Shown here: piece after piece, positions 17,259-25,116 of the stretch
Layout of the letters: the number at the start of each line of letters is the position of its first letter
Position numbering within the stretch: the stretch's first letter is position 1
Source of the DNA: an uncultured Bacilli bacterium
GTDB taxonomy: Bacteria; Bacillota_I; Bacilli_A; RFN20; DUOF01
Assembly: GCA_934183255.1 (NCBI GenBank)
Contig: CAKPSD010000001.1
Location: 372,001 to 436,000, forward strand
Length of the DNA: 64,000 nt
Reading direction: 5' to 3'
Position numbers and translations under genes: made by a program
The notes under the pieces: generated by a model
Told to the model about the DNA's origin: nothing
Database searches by the model: none
The model's input: only the letters and a program-made list of their open reading frames with translations

Positions 17259-18068
17259 ATGGTTATGAGTAAATCATTTGTTAGGATAGTTAATTTAATA
17301 ATATTTTTATTGAGTTTTGTTATTATGTGTTTATTAAGTTATGATCACCCTATTGATTTTGTTGCAGCACTTCTAGCATTTATTATTTTTTATATTTCAT
17401 TTATGACATTTATGTTTACCTTTGAAGACTCATTAAAGAAAATTAGATATAAAAATATAAAGAAAAGGTTAAATAATAATATAAAAGTTAAAAGTGAAGA
17501 AGAAATAGAAAATGATTTTCATATGCTTGGACTTACTGCATATGGTAGTAATCTTAAAAAAGTATACTTTAGTGAAGATGGAACTAAAAGGGCTGTAATA
17601 ACTGCTAATGAAAATGGAGCCTTTATATCTCCTGAAAAACTTGTAATTACATCTAAAGATGATGATTATGAAATGGATTATGCAAGATGGGAATATGATA
17701 TATATTTTCTACATGGTGAATATTATGCTGATATAGATACTTTACTAAATGATTGCAAAGAACAATTAAAAGATTATCATGAAGAAAAGATACCTGAAGA
17801 GGTTTTTAACACTAAGAGTTCTTTTGTAACAATAAGGTGGAAAACTAAAAGATTAAAGAGGGAATTACCTTATGGATCTAATTACCCTGTTTTAATAAGA
17901 TTAAGTAATGGTAATGAAGTTGAAGCAAAGATTTTTCCTGATTATTGGTATGATTTGAATTCATGTCAGGCATACTTATATACATATTATTTTAAATTAG
18001 AAAAGAAAGACAAATTTTATATAATAGAAGACAATAAAATAGTAGCTAAAGGGAAAATAATATACTAG
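17259..18068 (+). CDS. Membrane protein with unknown C-terminal domain
   Basis: About 269 residues from ATG 17259, which has GGAGG at nine bases; the longer frame from 17214 lacks a site. Two membrane helices (about 8-28 and 34-56) are followed by a soluble domain rich in Asp/Tyr/Lys ending in an EDNKIVAKGKIIY strand. No family recognised. The stop overlaps the stop of the convergent DUF1848 gene by four bases. Confidence 0.5.
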   Translation: MVMSKSFVRIVNLIIFLLSFVIMCLLSYDHPIDFVAALLAFIIFYISFMTFMFTFEDSLKKIRYKNIKKRLNNNIKVKSEEEIENDFHMLGLTAYGSNLKKVYFSEDGTKRAVITANENGAFISPEKLVITSKDDDYEMDYARWEYDIYFLHGEYYADIDTLLNDCKEQLKDYHEEKIPEEVFNTKSSFVTIRWKTKRLKRELPYGSNYPVLIRLSNGNEVEAKIFPDYWYDLNSCQAYLYTYYFKLEKKDKFYIIEDNKIVAKGKIIY

Positions 18069-18949
18069 TATCTTCTTTTTATAATATCATCTTCATTTAA
18101 ATGACCTATTAATAAAGAAGAGTTTTTATCATGCTTTTCAAAGTTTTCTTTTACCTTTTTTTCATCATAATTAGCATAGCAATACTTACAAAAGTGTTTA
18201 CAACTATTATATTCTCCTATATCTACCATCATTACACATTTGCACTTATTTCCTTTTCTAGCATCCCATTTTTTATATATTTTATTAGTTAATTTAAATG
18301 CTAATTCTTTAGATAAACATTCTCCTTTTATAAACCCATACTTTACTAAATTATTATCTTCAAAACATGTTTGAACACTCATATTATTCTTGCTTGCTAT
18401 TTTACTAAAGTTAATACCAATCATTTTGTAATCTTCTTCATTAAACTCTTTATATTTTAAGATTTTTTCATTCTTTTTTACATTTTTGTATATGTCTATG
18501 AAAGATACTATTATATGTTTCACATACCCATTTAGTAACTCACATAATTTATTAAATGCTTTTATGTGGTACTCAACACTATATTTATCACTAATAAAAA
18601 TAGGATCATATCTAACATATACATTATCTATTCCTATTATATTAGATATCTTTTTTATGCCTTCAATTACTTCTTTTTTAGATGTAACATTGGGTTCTAC
18701 ATCTTTATTATATGGAGTTAAAGTAATATGGAATAAAATAGGTTTATTTATTTTTTTTAAATGGTTTATTATAGGGAGAGGATTTTTAGTACAAAACATA
18801 ATTGCATCTACATCTTCAAAGTATATTCTATTAACAAGTTTAGGATAAAAAGGATTTCTAACATCTACATACCCTTCTTTAAATCTATTCATAAACCATT
18901 CACTATAAAAGCCTACTATATCTGTTCTTCCACTTACATTTAAAATCAT
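18065..18949 (-). CDS. DUF1848 family protein (radical SAM-like, SPL-related)
   Basis: 294 residues. The start ILNVSGRTDIVGFYSEWFMNR, MFCTKNPLPI, ITLTPYNKDVEPN and VRYDPIF are signature DUF1848 sequences; the C-terminus has a Cys cluster (CKCVMMVDIG, then CKHFCKYCYANYD) like that of spore photoproduct lyase-type radical SAM relatives. The family is believed to bind an iron-sulfur cluster, but its reaction is unknown. Complete in length. The start follows AGAGGT. Confidence 0.82.
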   Translation of the reverse strand: MILNVSGRTDIVGFYSEWFMNRFKEGYVDVRNPFYPKLVNRIYFEDVDAIMFCTKNPLPIINHLKKINKPILFHITLTPYNKDVEPNVTSKKEVIEGIKKISNIIGIDNVYVRYDPIFISDKYSVEYHIKAFNKLCELLNGYVKHIIVSFIDIYKNVKKNEKILKYKEFNEEDYKMIGINFSKIASKNNMSVQTCFEDNNLVKYGFIKGECLSKELAFKLTNKIYKKWDARKGNKCKCVMMVDIGEYNSCKHFCKYCYANYDEKKVKENFEKHDKNSSLLIGHLNEDDIIKRRY

Positions 18950-19040
18950 ATTAATACCTCTATAATTTATATTATATAATATTTTTCTTTTCTGATTATT
19001 AAGTTAATAATATTAATATTAACAATTAAGGAGATAGTTT

Positions 19041-19352
19041 ATGATTAATAAAATTAAATTTATTTGTAGTGTGGAATTTTATGATGATGAAATACTTAAT
19101 ATAGAAAAAAGAAGTAATGATATTACTTTTATGATGACTAGTAATAATCATACTTCTTTACTAAAATTAGAATTTATTAATGTTACTAACTCTTTAAATA
19201 TAACTAATTATTCTTTATTAGGTAAAATAGAATATAAAGATAATTCCTTTATATTACCACTAGAAAATAATAAATTAATTATTAATGCAAGTGATGTAGT
19301 TATAAATGATATGAATGAAGATGATAATAAATATGTTAAATATCTAAGATAA
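19041..19352 (+). CDS. Small protein of unknown function
   Basis: 103 residues, Asn/Ile-rich, predicted mostly beta (alternating hydrophobic strands ending FILPLENNKLIINASDVVI). No signal peptide, no recognised domain. Supported by AAGGAGA at the right spacing and by fitting exactly between two genes; the stop is three bases from that of the convergent GNAT. Confidence 0.5.
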   Translation: MINKIKFICSVEFYDDEILNIEKRSNDITFMMTSNNHTSLLKLEFINVTNSLNITNYSLLGKIEYKDNSFILPLENNKLIINASDVVINDMNEDDNKYVKYLR

Positions 19353-19355
19353 TAA

Positions 19356-19838
19356 TTATATTTTTTTAAACATCGTTATCATTCTATCTTCATATTTATG
19401 ATTGTAATAGAATTTTTTTGCATTTTCATTGTAAGCAAATACATCTAGTTGTACGTACTCACAACCTATGCTTTTAAAATATTTTTCTATTTTTTCTAGT
19501 AGCAAAGTGCCTACTCCATCATTTCTAGAATTCTTACTTACAATTAATTCTGCGACTATTCCTTTTTTTGGGCATGAATAACATAAACTATCTTTATCAT
19601 TATATTCTTCTACATAGCCAGCAGTTAATCCTAATATTTTATCATCATTTATGGCAACAAATACTTTTCCTTCATTCTTTGAGCGCTCATCTAGCATATA
19701 GTTAAAGTACTCTTCTTTGTATCTAGGAGATATAATATTCAAATTATACTTATCTATCTCTATAACATATTCTTGTAATTCTACAAGTAAATCTTTTACT
19801 TGTTCTATATGTTCATCATTTAACTCTATTATTTTCAT
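19356..19838 (-). CDS. GNAT-family N-acetyltransferase
   Basis: 160 residues. Motif A is IVSKNSRNDGVGTLLLEKIEKY in pieces (the R/Q-x-x-G-x-G/A acetyl-CoA loop appears as RNDGVGT), followed by CEYVQLDVFAYNENAKKFYYNHKYE, the classic motif B end. Acetylates an amine on an unknown small molecule or protein. It lies 13 bases after the end of the metal ATPase gene frame, so it may be the last gene of the metal operon. Confidence 0.85.
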   Translation of the reverse strand: MKIIELNDEHIEQVKDLLVELQEYVIEIDKYNLNIISPRYKEEYFNYMLDERSKNEGKVFVAINDDKILGLTAGYVEEYNDKDSLCYSCPKKGIVAELIVSKNSRNDGVGTLLLEKIEKYFKSIGCEYVQLDVFAYNENAKKFYYNHKYEDRMITMFKKI

Positions 19839-19851
19839 TAAAAATTCTCCT

Positions 19852-21720
19852 TTAATATTTTGAATTAGTTCTCATAGCATTCAATATAGCAATCACCGAT
19901 ACACCTACATCTGCTAGAATTGCTAACCACATATTAGCTATACCAATAGCAGATAACAATAAAACTAATACTTTTACTCCTAAAGCAAAGTAAATATTTT
20001 CTTTTACTATTCTAAGAGTCTTTCTTGCTATTTTTTTAGCTGTGCTTATAGAATCTAAATTATCATTCATTAATACTATATCAGAAGCTTCTATTGCTGC
20101 ATCTGATCCTACTGCTCCCATAGCAATACCTATATCAGATTTCATTAAAACAGGGGCATCATTTATTCCATCACCCACAAAACACAAAACATCATTTTGT
20201 TTCTTTTCTTTTAATAATTTATCTACTTCTTCTACTTTATTTTGAGGAAGCAAAGATGCTTTATATTCACTTAGCCCTAATACATCTGCTACATGTTTTG
20301 CTATTACTTCGTTATCACCTGTAAGCATTATTGTCTTAGCACCTATACTATTTAAATAACTAATCATTTCTTTAGCTTCATCTTTTATTTCATCTGCTAT
20401 AACAATAGAACCTATAAATTCCTTGTTAAGTGCCACATATACAATAGTTCCTATTCCATTAGATTTTATAAATTCTATATCATTAGCTTTCATTAACTTT
20501 TCATTACCACAATAAATTATATCTTTACCTTTTGCTATAATTCCTTTGCCTGCAACATCTTCTACTTCATAGTTAGTGTCTATCTTTTTACCATATGCTG
20601 CTTTTATAGACATTGCTATTGGGTGATTAGAATTAGCTTCTGCAATAGATGCTAGTTTCAATAATTCTTCTTTTTTATCACTAGGATATACTTCACTAAC
20701 TGCAAAGTTACCTTTAGTTAGTGTTCCTGTTTTATCAAATACAAAGATATTTGCTTCATTAAACTTTTCTAAATAACTAGAGCCTTTTACTAGTATACCA
20801 TAACGAGATGCTCCTCCAATTCCTGCAAAGAAAGATAAAGGAATAGAGATAACTAAAGCACATGGGCAAGATACTACTAAGAAGTTAAGTGATCTTTCTA
20901 ACCAACTAATCCAATTTGAAGTTACTAAACCACCTATTAATACTAATAGTAATGCTCCAATTACAACTATAGGAGTATAGTATCTAGCAAACTTAGATAT
21001 AAAGTTTTCTGATTTAGATTTCTTACTTGAAGCATTTTCTACTAAATCTAATATTTTAGATACTGTAGAATCATAAAAGGCTTTTTCTACCTTTACTTCA
21101 AGAGTACCTGTTAAATTAACTGTACCACTAATTACATTAGATGATACACTTACTTCTTGTGGCAAAGATTCTCCAGTTAAAGCTTTGGTATCTAAAGTAG
21201 ATGTACCTTGTATTACAACTCCATCTAATGCTACTTTTTCTCCTGGTTTAATTAGAATGATGTCTCCAACTTTTACTTCACTTGGATCTACTTCTTCATA
21301 ACTTCCATCACTCTTTTTCAAGTTAGCATAATCAGGTCTAATTTCCATTAAAGAAGAAATAGATTTTCTTGATTTGCCTACTGCATAACTTTGGAACCAT
21401 TCTCCTACTTGGTAGAATAAAAGAACTGCTACTGCTTCAGGAAAATCTTGTATAGCAAAAGCTCCAACTGTAGCAATACACATCAAAAAGTTTTCATCTA
21501 ATACTTGGCCTCTAAAGATATTTTTTATTGCTTTTAGTAATACATCATAACCAATTAATAAATAAACAATAAAATATAAACCAAGTGGTAAAATGAAACT
21601 TATTTTTTTATTACTAATAACTGTATCTAATCCAATTACTAAATCTAATACAAACAAAATTGCAAACAATGCTAGAGATACAATTATTCTAATTAAATTC
21701 TTTCTTTGCTTTTTTGACAT
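19852..21720 (-). CDS. Heavy-metal P1B-type ATPase (Zn/Cd/Pb efflux, CadA/ZntA-like)
   Basis: About 622 residues from ATG 21720 behind GGAG (an upstream in-frame ATG at 21750 lacks a site). It has the P1B layout: N-terminal membrane helices, actuator TGES at about 182, metal-binding SCPCALV in the membrane (Cys-Pro-Cys near 285), phosphorylated Asp329 in DKTGTLT, HP in NSNHPIA, and GDGINDAPVL. CPC with the SmtB-type repressor beside it supports export of Zn, Cd or Pb. Unusually it lacks its own N-terminal metal-binding domain; the separate HMA protein encoded just upstream supplies it. Confidence 0.93.
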   Translation of the reverse strand: MSKKQRKNLIRIIVSLALFAILFVLDLVIGLDTVISNKKISFILPLGLYFIVYLLIGYDVLLKAIKNIFRGQVLDENFLMCIATVGAFAIQDFPEAVAVLLFYQVGEWFQSYAVGKSRKSISSLMEIRPDYANLKKSDGSYEEVDPSEVKVGDIILIKPGEKVALDGVVIQGTSTLDTKALTGESLPQEVSVSSNVISGTVNLTGTLEVKVEKAFYDSTVSKILDLVENASSKKSKSENFISKFARYYTPIVVIGALLLVLIGGLVTSNWISWLERSLNFLVVSCPCALVISIPLSFFAGIGGASRYGILVKGSSYLEKFNEANIFVFDKTGTLTKGNFAVSEVYPSDKKEELLKLASIAEANSNHPIAMSIKAAYGKKIDTNYEVEDVAGKGIIAKGKDIIYCGNEKLMKANDIEFIKSNGIGTIVYVALNKEFIGSIVIADEIKDEAKEMISYLNSIGAKTIMLTGDNEVIAKHVADVLGLSEYKASLLPQNKVEEVDKLLKEKKQNDVLCFVGDGINDAPVLMKSDIGIAMGAVGSDAAIEASDIVLMNDNLDSISTAKKIARKTLRIVKENIYFALGVKVLVLLLSAIGIANMWLAILADVGVSVIAILNAMRTNSKY

Positions 21721-21731
21721 ATATATGCTCC

Positions 21732-21953
21732 TTATCTCACAATAGTGCAATCAGGCTCTATTTTTTTACATACTTTAACTACTTCCTCAATAACTTCTTT
21801 TTCATTTGCTTCATCTTCAAACTCAATAGTCATCTTTTGAGCCATAAAGCTTACACTGACATCTTTTACTCCTATTACTTTTTTTACTCCATCTTGCATC
21901 TTTTCTGCACATAATGCACAATCTAAATCTTCTAATTTAAAAAACTTTTTCAT
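21732..21953 (-). CDS. Stand-alone heavy-metal-associated (HMA) domain protein
   Basis: 73 residues from ATG 21953, preceded by GGAGG. It has the ferredoxin-like HMA fold signature FKLEDLDCALCAEKMQ with metal ligands Cys12 and Cys15, then VKDVSVSFMAQKMTIEF. This is the domain normally fused to the N-terminus of Cd/Zn ATPases, here encoded separately 11 bases before the ATPase. It likely hands metal to the pump. Confidence 0.88.
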   Translation of the reverse strand: MKKFFKLEDLDCALCAEKMQDGVKKVIGVKDVSVSFMAQKMTIEFEDEANEKEVIEEVVKVCKKIEPDCTIVR

Positions 21954-22038
21954 AATATATTCCTCCTTAATTTGATTATATGAGCAACTATTCAATTAAC
22001 TAATACTTTAAAATGGTATCTCTACCATTTATTAATTA

Positions 22039-22347
22039 TTATTCATTAATATGATCTAATGCACACTTGAAGATTGTTTCTACATGATCATCATCTATTG
22101 AATAGTATACTTCTTTACCTTTCTTTCTACTTTTAACTAAATGTGCTTGTCTTAGTACTCTTAATTGATGAGAAACTGCAGATGCATTAAGTCCAACATT
22201 TTCACATATTTTACCTACATTTAATTCTCCATTTTTTAATGAATATAAGATTTTTACTCTAGTATTATCTCCTAGTATTTTAAAAAGATCTGCTATTTCA
22301 TTAAGAGTTTCTTCTGCGGGCAAGTTAAACATTTTACTTTCTTCCAT
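22039..22347 (-). CDS. ArsR/SmtB-family metal-sensing repressor
   Basis: 102 residues. Winged helix: ILGDNTRVKILYSL, then VGLNASAVSHQLRVLRQAHLV and a KKGKEVYYSIDDDH wing. The C-terminal helix DDDHVETIFKCALDHINE shows an alpha-5 metal site Asp-x-His, then His 11 residues later and Glu three after that, matching the D/H/H/E ligand set of SmtB rather than the D/H/H/H of CzrA. There is no Cys alpha-3 site as in CadC. It should repress the efflux operon until Zn (or Cd) binds. A 16-base palindrome lies upstream. Confidence 0.9.
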   Translation of the reverse strand: MEESKMFNLPAEETLNEIADLFKILGDNTRVKILYSLKNGELNVGKICENVGLNASAVSHQLRVLRQAHLVKSRKKGKEVYYSIDDDHVETIFKCALDHINE

Positions 22348-22385
22348 CTTTGTCCCTCCCTAGTACAAATAAAGATTATCATAAT

Positions 22386-22401
22386 TTGAATATATATTCA
22401 A
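22386..22401 (-). promoter_or_regulatory. SmtB/CzrA-type operator
   Basis: TTGAATATATATTCAA is a perfect 16-base palindrome with the TGAA-n6-TTCA arrangement of SmtB-family operators. On the minus strand it covers a TTGAAT-like -35 box with TAATCT 17 bases further on, so repressor binding would block the promoter. Confidence 0.75.
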
Positions 22402-22433
22402 GTGTTCAAGTGTGATTATTGCATTTTTGTTCA

Positions 22434-23277
22434 TTAATTATGGCAAAGGTCTTTTTCACATATTTTTATAATATTTTCTACGCTTTCAATTACATCATCA
22501 TATGCTATTTTATATGCATAGTTATTATTTTTTGAAAAATTAATCCATTTATTATTCAAAATTTTACTATTTTTTATTGTTTCAAATTTTTCTATAATAT
22601 TACCTTTAAAATTTCTTTGTTTGAAAGTGTTTGCTACTGCTCTTGCTAAATGTTTTTCATTTAATTCATTCAAATGCAAACTACATATTAGATATATATC
22701 AAAGTAATCCTTCATTCTACTATTGGCTTCAGATTTACTTAAAATACTTTCTATTTTTTCAGCTATTATAGTTTCTTTATTATACGCCAATATTTTTATG
22801 GCTTTGTTTTCTAAAATGCAATTGTATGTATATTCTATTTCTTTTGGAGTTATAACATCTCCTGTAGCTATGTCAACATGAAAGTTTTCTTTTATTTTTC
22901 CTACATGTACTTCTAAAAAAACTTTATAGCCCTCATATTTATCATTTTCTTTTATTTTTTCTATTTTATTAAGTGATATTTTAGCATCATCACCTATATC
23001 AATATTTATAATCGTTTCGATGGCTTTTGTTATATTATCTTCATCAAGTTTCATATTTTTTATTGCTGTATCTATATCTAATGTACTTCTTTTTTTGTAC
23101 ACCAATAAAACTACTTAGATAAAATCCTCCTTTTAATATAAAATTATCTCTGTATTTACTAACAGCAAGTCTTTCTATAAATCTATCATACATGTATATT
23201 CTTAATATGATGTTAAAATCAACACTTATAATTTTTGAAAGATTTCTGACTTTATCTTTTAGTTGCATTTCTTTCAT
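22434..23277 (-). pseudogene. AbiEii/AbiGii nucleotidyltransferase toxin, frameshifted
   Basis: Two overlapping frames (23277-23044 and about 23105-22434) together make one AbiEii toxin of about 280 residues. The first ends NFILKGGFYLSSFIGVQK, carrying the KGG nucleotidyltransferase motif; the second continues RSTLDIDTAIKNM with the catalytic Asp-x-Asp pair, and later LEVHVGKIKENFHVDIATGD and IIAEKIESIL. The break is in a run of seven A (T at 23090-23096 on the plus strand): with six A the frames join as VQKRSTLDID. The start overlaps the antitoxin stop by four bases. AbiEii toxins transfer nucleotides to tRNA or other targets; as read, the toxin is inactive unless frame is restored. Confidence 0.8.
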
Positions 23278-23996
23278 ATTAACATCTCCACAAAACTTAC
23301 TACTTTTCCTTTTATTTTCATCTTATCAGCATATTCAAAAAGTTTATTTAAATCTTTATCATTGCTATTTAAATAAGTTCTTATTGAGTATTTAACACTA
23401 TCAAAATTCATTCGATTTTTAGATTTAATAATGTCACATATGCATCTTTCCTTATCATATGCTTTTACTTTGTTTCCAAATGGAGTTTCAACATATGTAA
23501 TACCTAATTCATAAATAGATGAATCAACATAAAAAATATTGTTATTTTTATTTAATTTACTAACATGATATTCTTTTGGTATAGTAATTGAATATTTATA
23601 TGTAATCTCTTCTGTTAAACCATGAAAGTACAAAGCATTCATATGAGAAAATATTATTTTTTTGTATTTTTGTTGTAACACATAGTAACTGTCTTCTATT
23701 TTATCATTAAGTATGTATATCCCCTTTTCCACCTTTTCTATTATCTTTTCTTTTTCTAATATAGATAAATAATTTCTGCTTATATTTAAAGGTTTTAACA
23801 TTTTTGCCATTATATACCCTTTGTTAAGTTTCATTATTTCTATTATTAAATTTTTGTAAGATTCCATAATTTTATTTTTAAAACTAATATTTTTTATTAT
23901 ATTATTTGCTAAATATTCAGTTTGTTCCTCATTTATTTGATTTTCATTATTTTCATATAACTTTATATATTCTTTTATATATTTTTCATTATACAT
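23274..23996 (-). CDS. AbiEi-family type IV antitoxin / transcriptional regulator
   Basis: About 240 residues from ATG 23996, preceded by GGAGG (in-frame ATGs further upstream lie beyond that site). A winged-helix region (about 65-105: KGYIMAKMLKPLNISRNYLSIL in pieces, then VEKGIYIL) precedes the AbiEi-type C-terminal domain with FSHMNALYFHGLTEE and YSITIPKEYHVSKL. It would neutralise AbiEii indirectly and repress its own operon; a palindrome sits in the promoter region. Intact, unlike its toxin. Confidence 0.85.
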   Translation of the reverse strand: MYNEKYIKEYIKLYENNENQINEEQTEYLANNIIKNISFKNKIMESYKNLIIEIMKLNKGYIMAKMLKPLNISRNYLSILEKEKIIEKVEKGIYILNDKIEDSYYVLQQKYKKIIFSHMNALYFHGLTEEITYKYSITIPKEYHVSKLNKNNNIFYVDSSIYELGITYVETPFGNKVKAYDKERCICDIIKSKNRMNFDSVKYSIRTYLNSNDKDLNKLFEYADKMKIKGKVVSFVEMLI

Positions 23997-24025
23997 TTTG
24001 CAATCCTCCGCTAGCATTAACATTT

Positions 24026-24053
24026 ACACTTATATTTTATATAATATCAGTGT
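24026..24053 (-). promoter_or_regulatory. Inverted repeat, probable AbiEi autoregulatory operator
   Basis: A 28-base near-perfect palindrome: outer arms ACACT and AGTGT, inner ATATT and AATAT, centred at about 24039, 30-57 bases upstream of the abiEi start. AbiEi proteins are known to bind inverted repeats in their own promoters. Confidence 0.6.
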
Positions 24054-24083
24054 ATTTGTCAATGCGCAAAATTTTTAATGTAT

Positions 24084-24145
24084 AAAAAAAGCAATATCAT
24101 GTCTTAATATAGTTTTTACAACTATAATAAAAATGTTGATATTGC
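24084..24145 (+). repeat. Short structured repeat, copy A
   Basis: AAAAAAA then an outer 9-base stem GCAATATCA (24091-24099) with TGATATTGC (24137-24145) and an inner 7-base stem TATAGTT (24108-24114) with AACTATA (24120-24126). The same sequence blocks in the same order occur in copy B at 36071-36136. It lies between abiEi and the Hint-precursor gene. It may be a small mobile element, a processing site or a weak terminator. Confidence 0.6.
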
Positions 24146-24166
24146 ATTTTACTAATTATTTTATAT

Positions 24167-25114
24167 TTATTTTGATTCCTTATATTCTTTCAAGAAGCAA
24201 GTTGCATAATATTTTATATCATCTTCACTGCATAATCCTTTAGCAATAGATATTTTAAATAGATCCATGTTAAATAATTTGAATTCTTCTTCATTAACAT
24301 ATTCTTTCCAATCTTCATATTTAAATAATCCATATTTTTTAATATCTTCATTTTTCTTATTTTCATCATATTTCAAGTTAGAAGCAAATTCAAATATATT
24401 AAACATTCCATCTAATGCATCAGATATGCATAGTAAAGAGTTAGCAACATGGTTTACATATTTAGCGGATAATATAGAATAGCAATCAGAAGTTTTCATA
24501 CCACATTTGTAATCCTCTAATCTAACTTTACCTACTTCATATTTGCTATTAACTAAGTTTACCTTAATGAAGGTATGTCCAACATATTCTCTAACATTGT
24601 CTTGTCCTATAATAACATACTTATTTAAATTAACATCAAAGAATCCATGATGATCAAATACTTCAATAGATGAATTATCATCAAACTTTAATGTAGTAGT
24701 AGCATAATTTCCTATATTAGTATGTCTTACAAAACATTTTGTAGCAGAAGATAATTTTCCTGTATCATGATCTACAACCAATATTTCATCATCTTCTTCT
24801 ATGTCTTCAATTTTTTTCTTTGTTCCATCTTTTAAACTAATTAAAGTTCCTTTAGCAAAACAACCATCTGAGTATGAGCCATCTGAATATTCAGAATAAT
24901 CGTCATAATTAGTATAGTCATCGTAATTAGTATAATTATCATAATTGTCATAGTTTGAGTAGTCATCATAATTATCATAATTTGAATAGTCATCATAGTT
25001 TGAATAATTAAATGCATTCAATATCATTCCATTAGGAGTAACCACTTTTTTACTTTGATTAAAATAAATTAATAGTAATTCCTCTAATGTGAATCTGTTC
25101 AAATCTAAAGTCAT
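24167..25114 (-). CDS. Putative RiPP precursor: Tyr-X-Asn/Asp repeat core fused to a Hint autoprocessing domain
   Basis: 315 residues from ATG 25114, with GGAGA eight bases upstream (ATG 25120 is too close to the site). Residues 1-34 are leader-like (NRFTLEELLLIYF). Residues 37-78 are 14 uninterrupted triplets Tyr-[Ser/Asp/Thr]-[Asn/Asp/Glu], then GSYSDG. At Cys85 begins a Hint domain: CFAKGTLISLKDGTKKKIED is the block A of Hedgehog/intein/BIL proteins, with EVFDHHGFFD (His155-156) at block B, where the usual Thr is Phe. The C-terminal 90 residues (GMFNIFEF, KKYGLFKYEDW) resemble extensions on Hint proteins of gut Firmicutes. No signal peptide. Last gene of an overlapping operon with two radical SAM enzymes; proposed crosslinking and Cys85 self-cleavage are inference. 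Confidence 0.75.
   Translation of the reverse strand: MTLDLNRFTLEELLLIYFNQSKKVVTPNGMILNAFNYSNYDDYSNYDNYDDYSNYDNYDNYTNYDDYTNYDDYSEYSDGSYSDGCFAKGTLISLKDGTKKKIEDIEEDDEILVVDHDTGKLSSATKCFVRHTNIGNYATTTLKFDDNSSIEVFDHHGFFDVNLNKYVIIGQDNVREYVGHTFIKVNLVNSKYEVGKVRLEDYKCGMKTSDCYSILSAKYVNHVANSLLCISDALDGMFNIFEFASNLKYDENKKNEDIKKYGLFKYEDWKEYVNEEEFKLFNMDLFKISIAKGLCSEDDIKYYATCFLKEYKESK
24881..25006 (-). repeat. Tandem repeat encoding Tyr-X-Asn/Asp/Glu triplets
   Basis: Forty-two codons in nine-base steps, with recognisable larger units (a YDDYSNYDN-like 27-base block recurs). It is in frame throughout and free of non-triplet residues. Such arrays can change copy number by slippage. Confidence 0.85.
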
Positions 25115-25116
25115 AA

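Noticed and set aside
24881..25006. Possible CRISPR or tandem DNA repeat array
   Set aside because: The repeat has no spacers and follows a nine-base coding period inside an intact reading frame; it encodes Tyr triplets.
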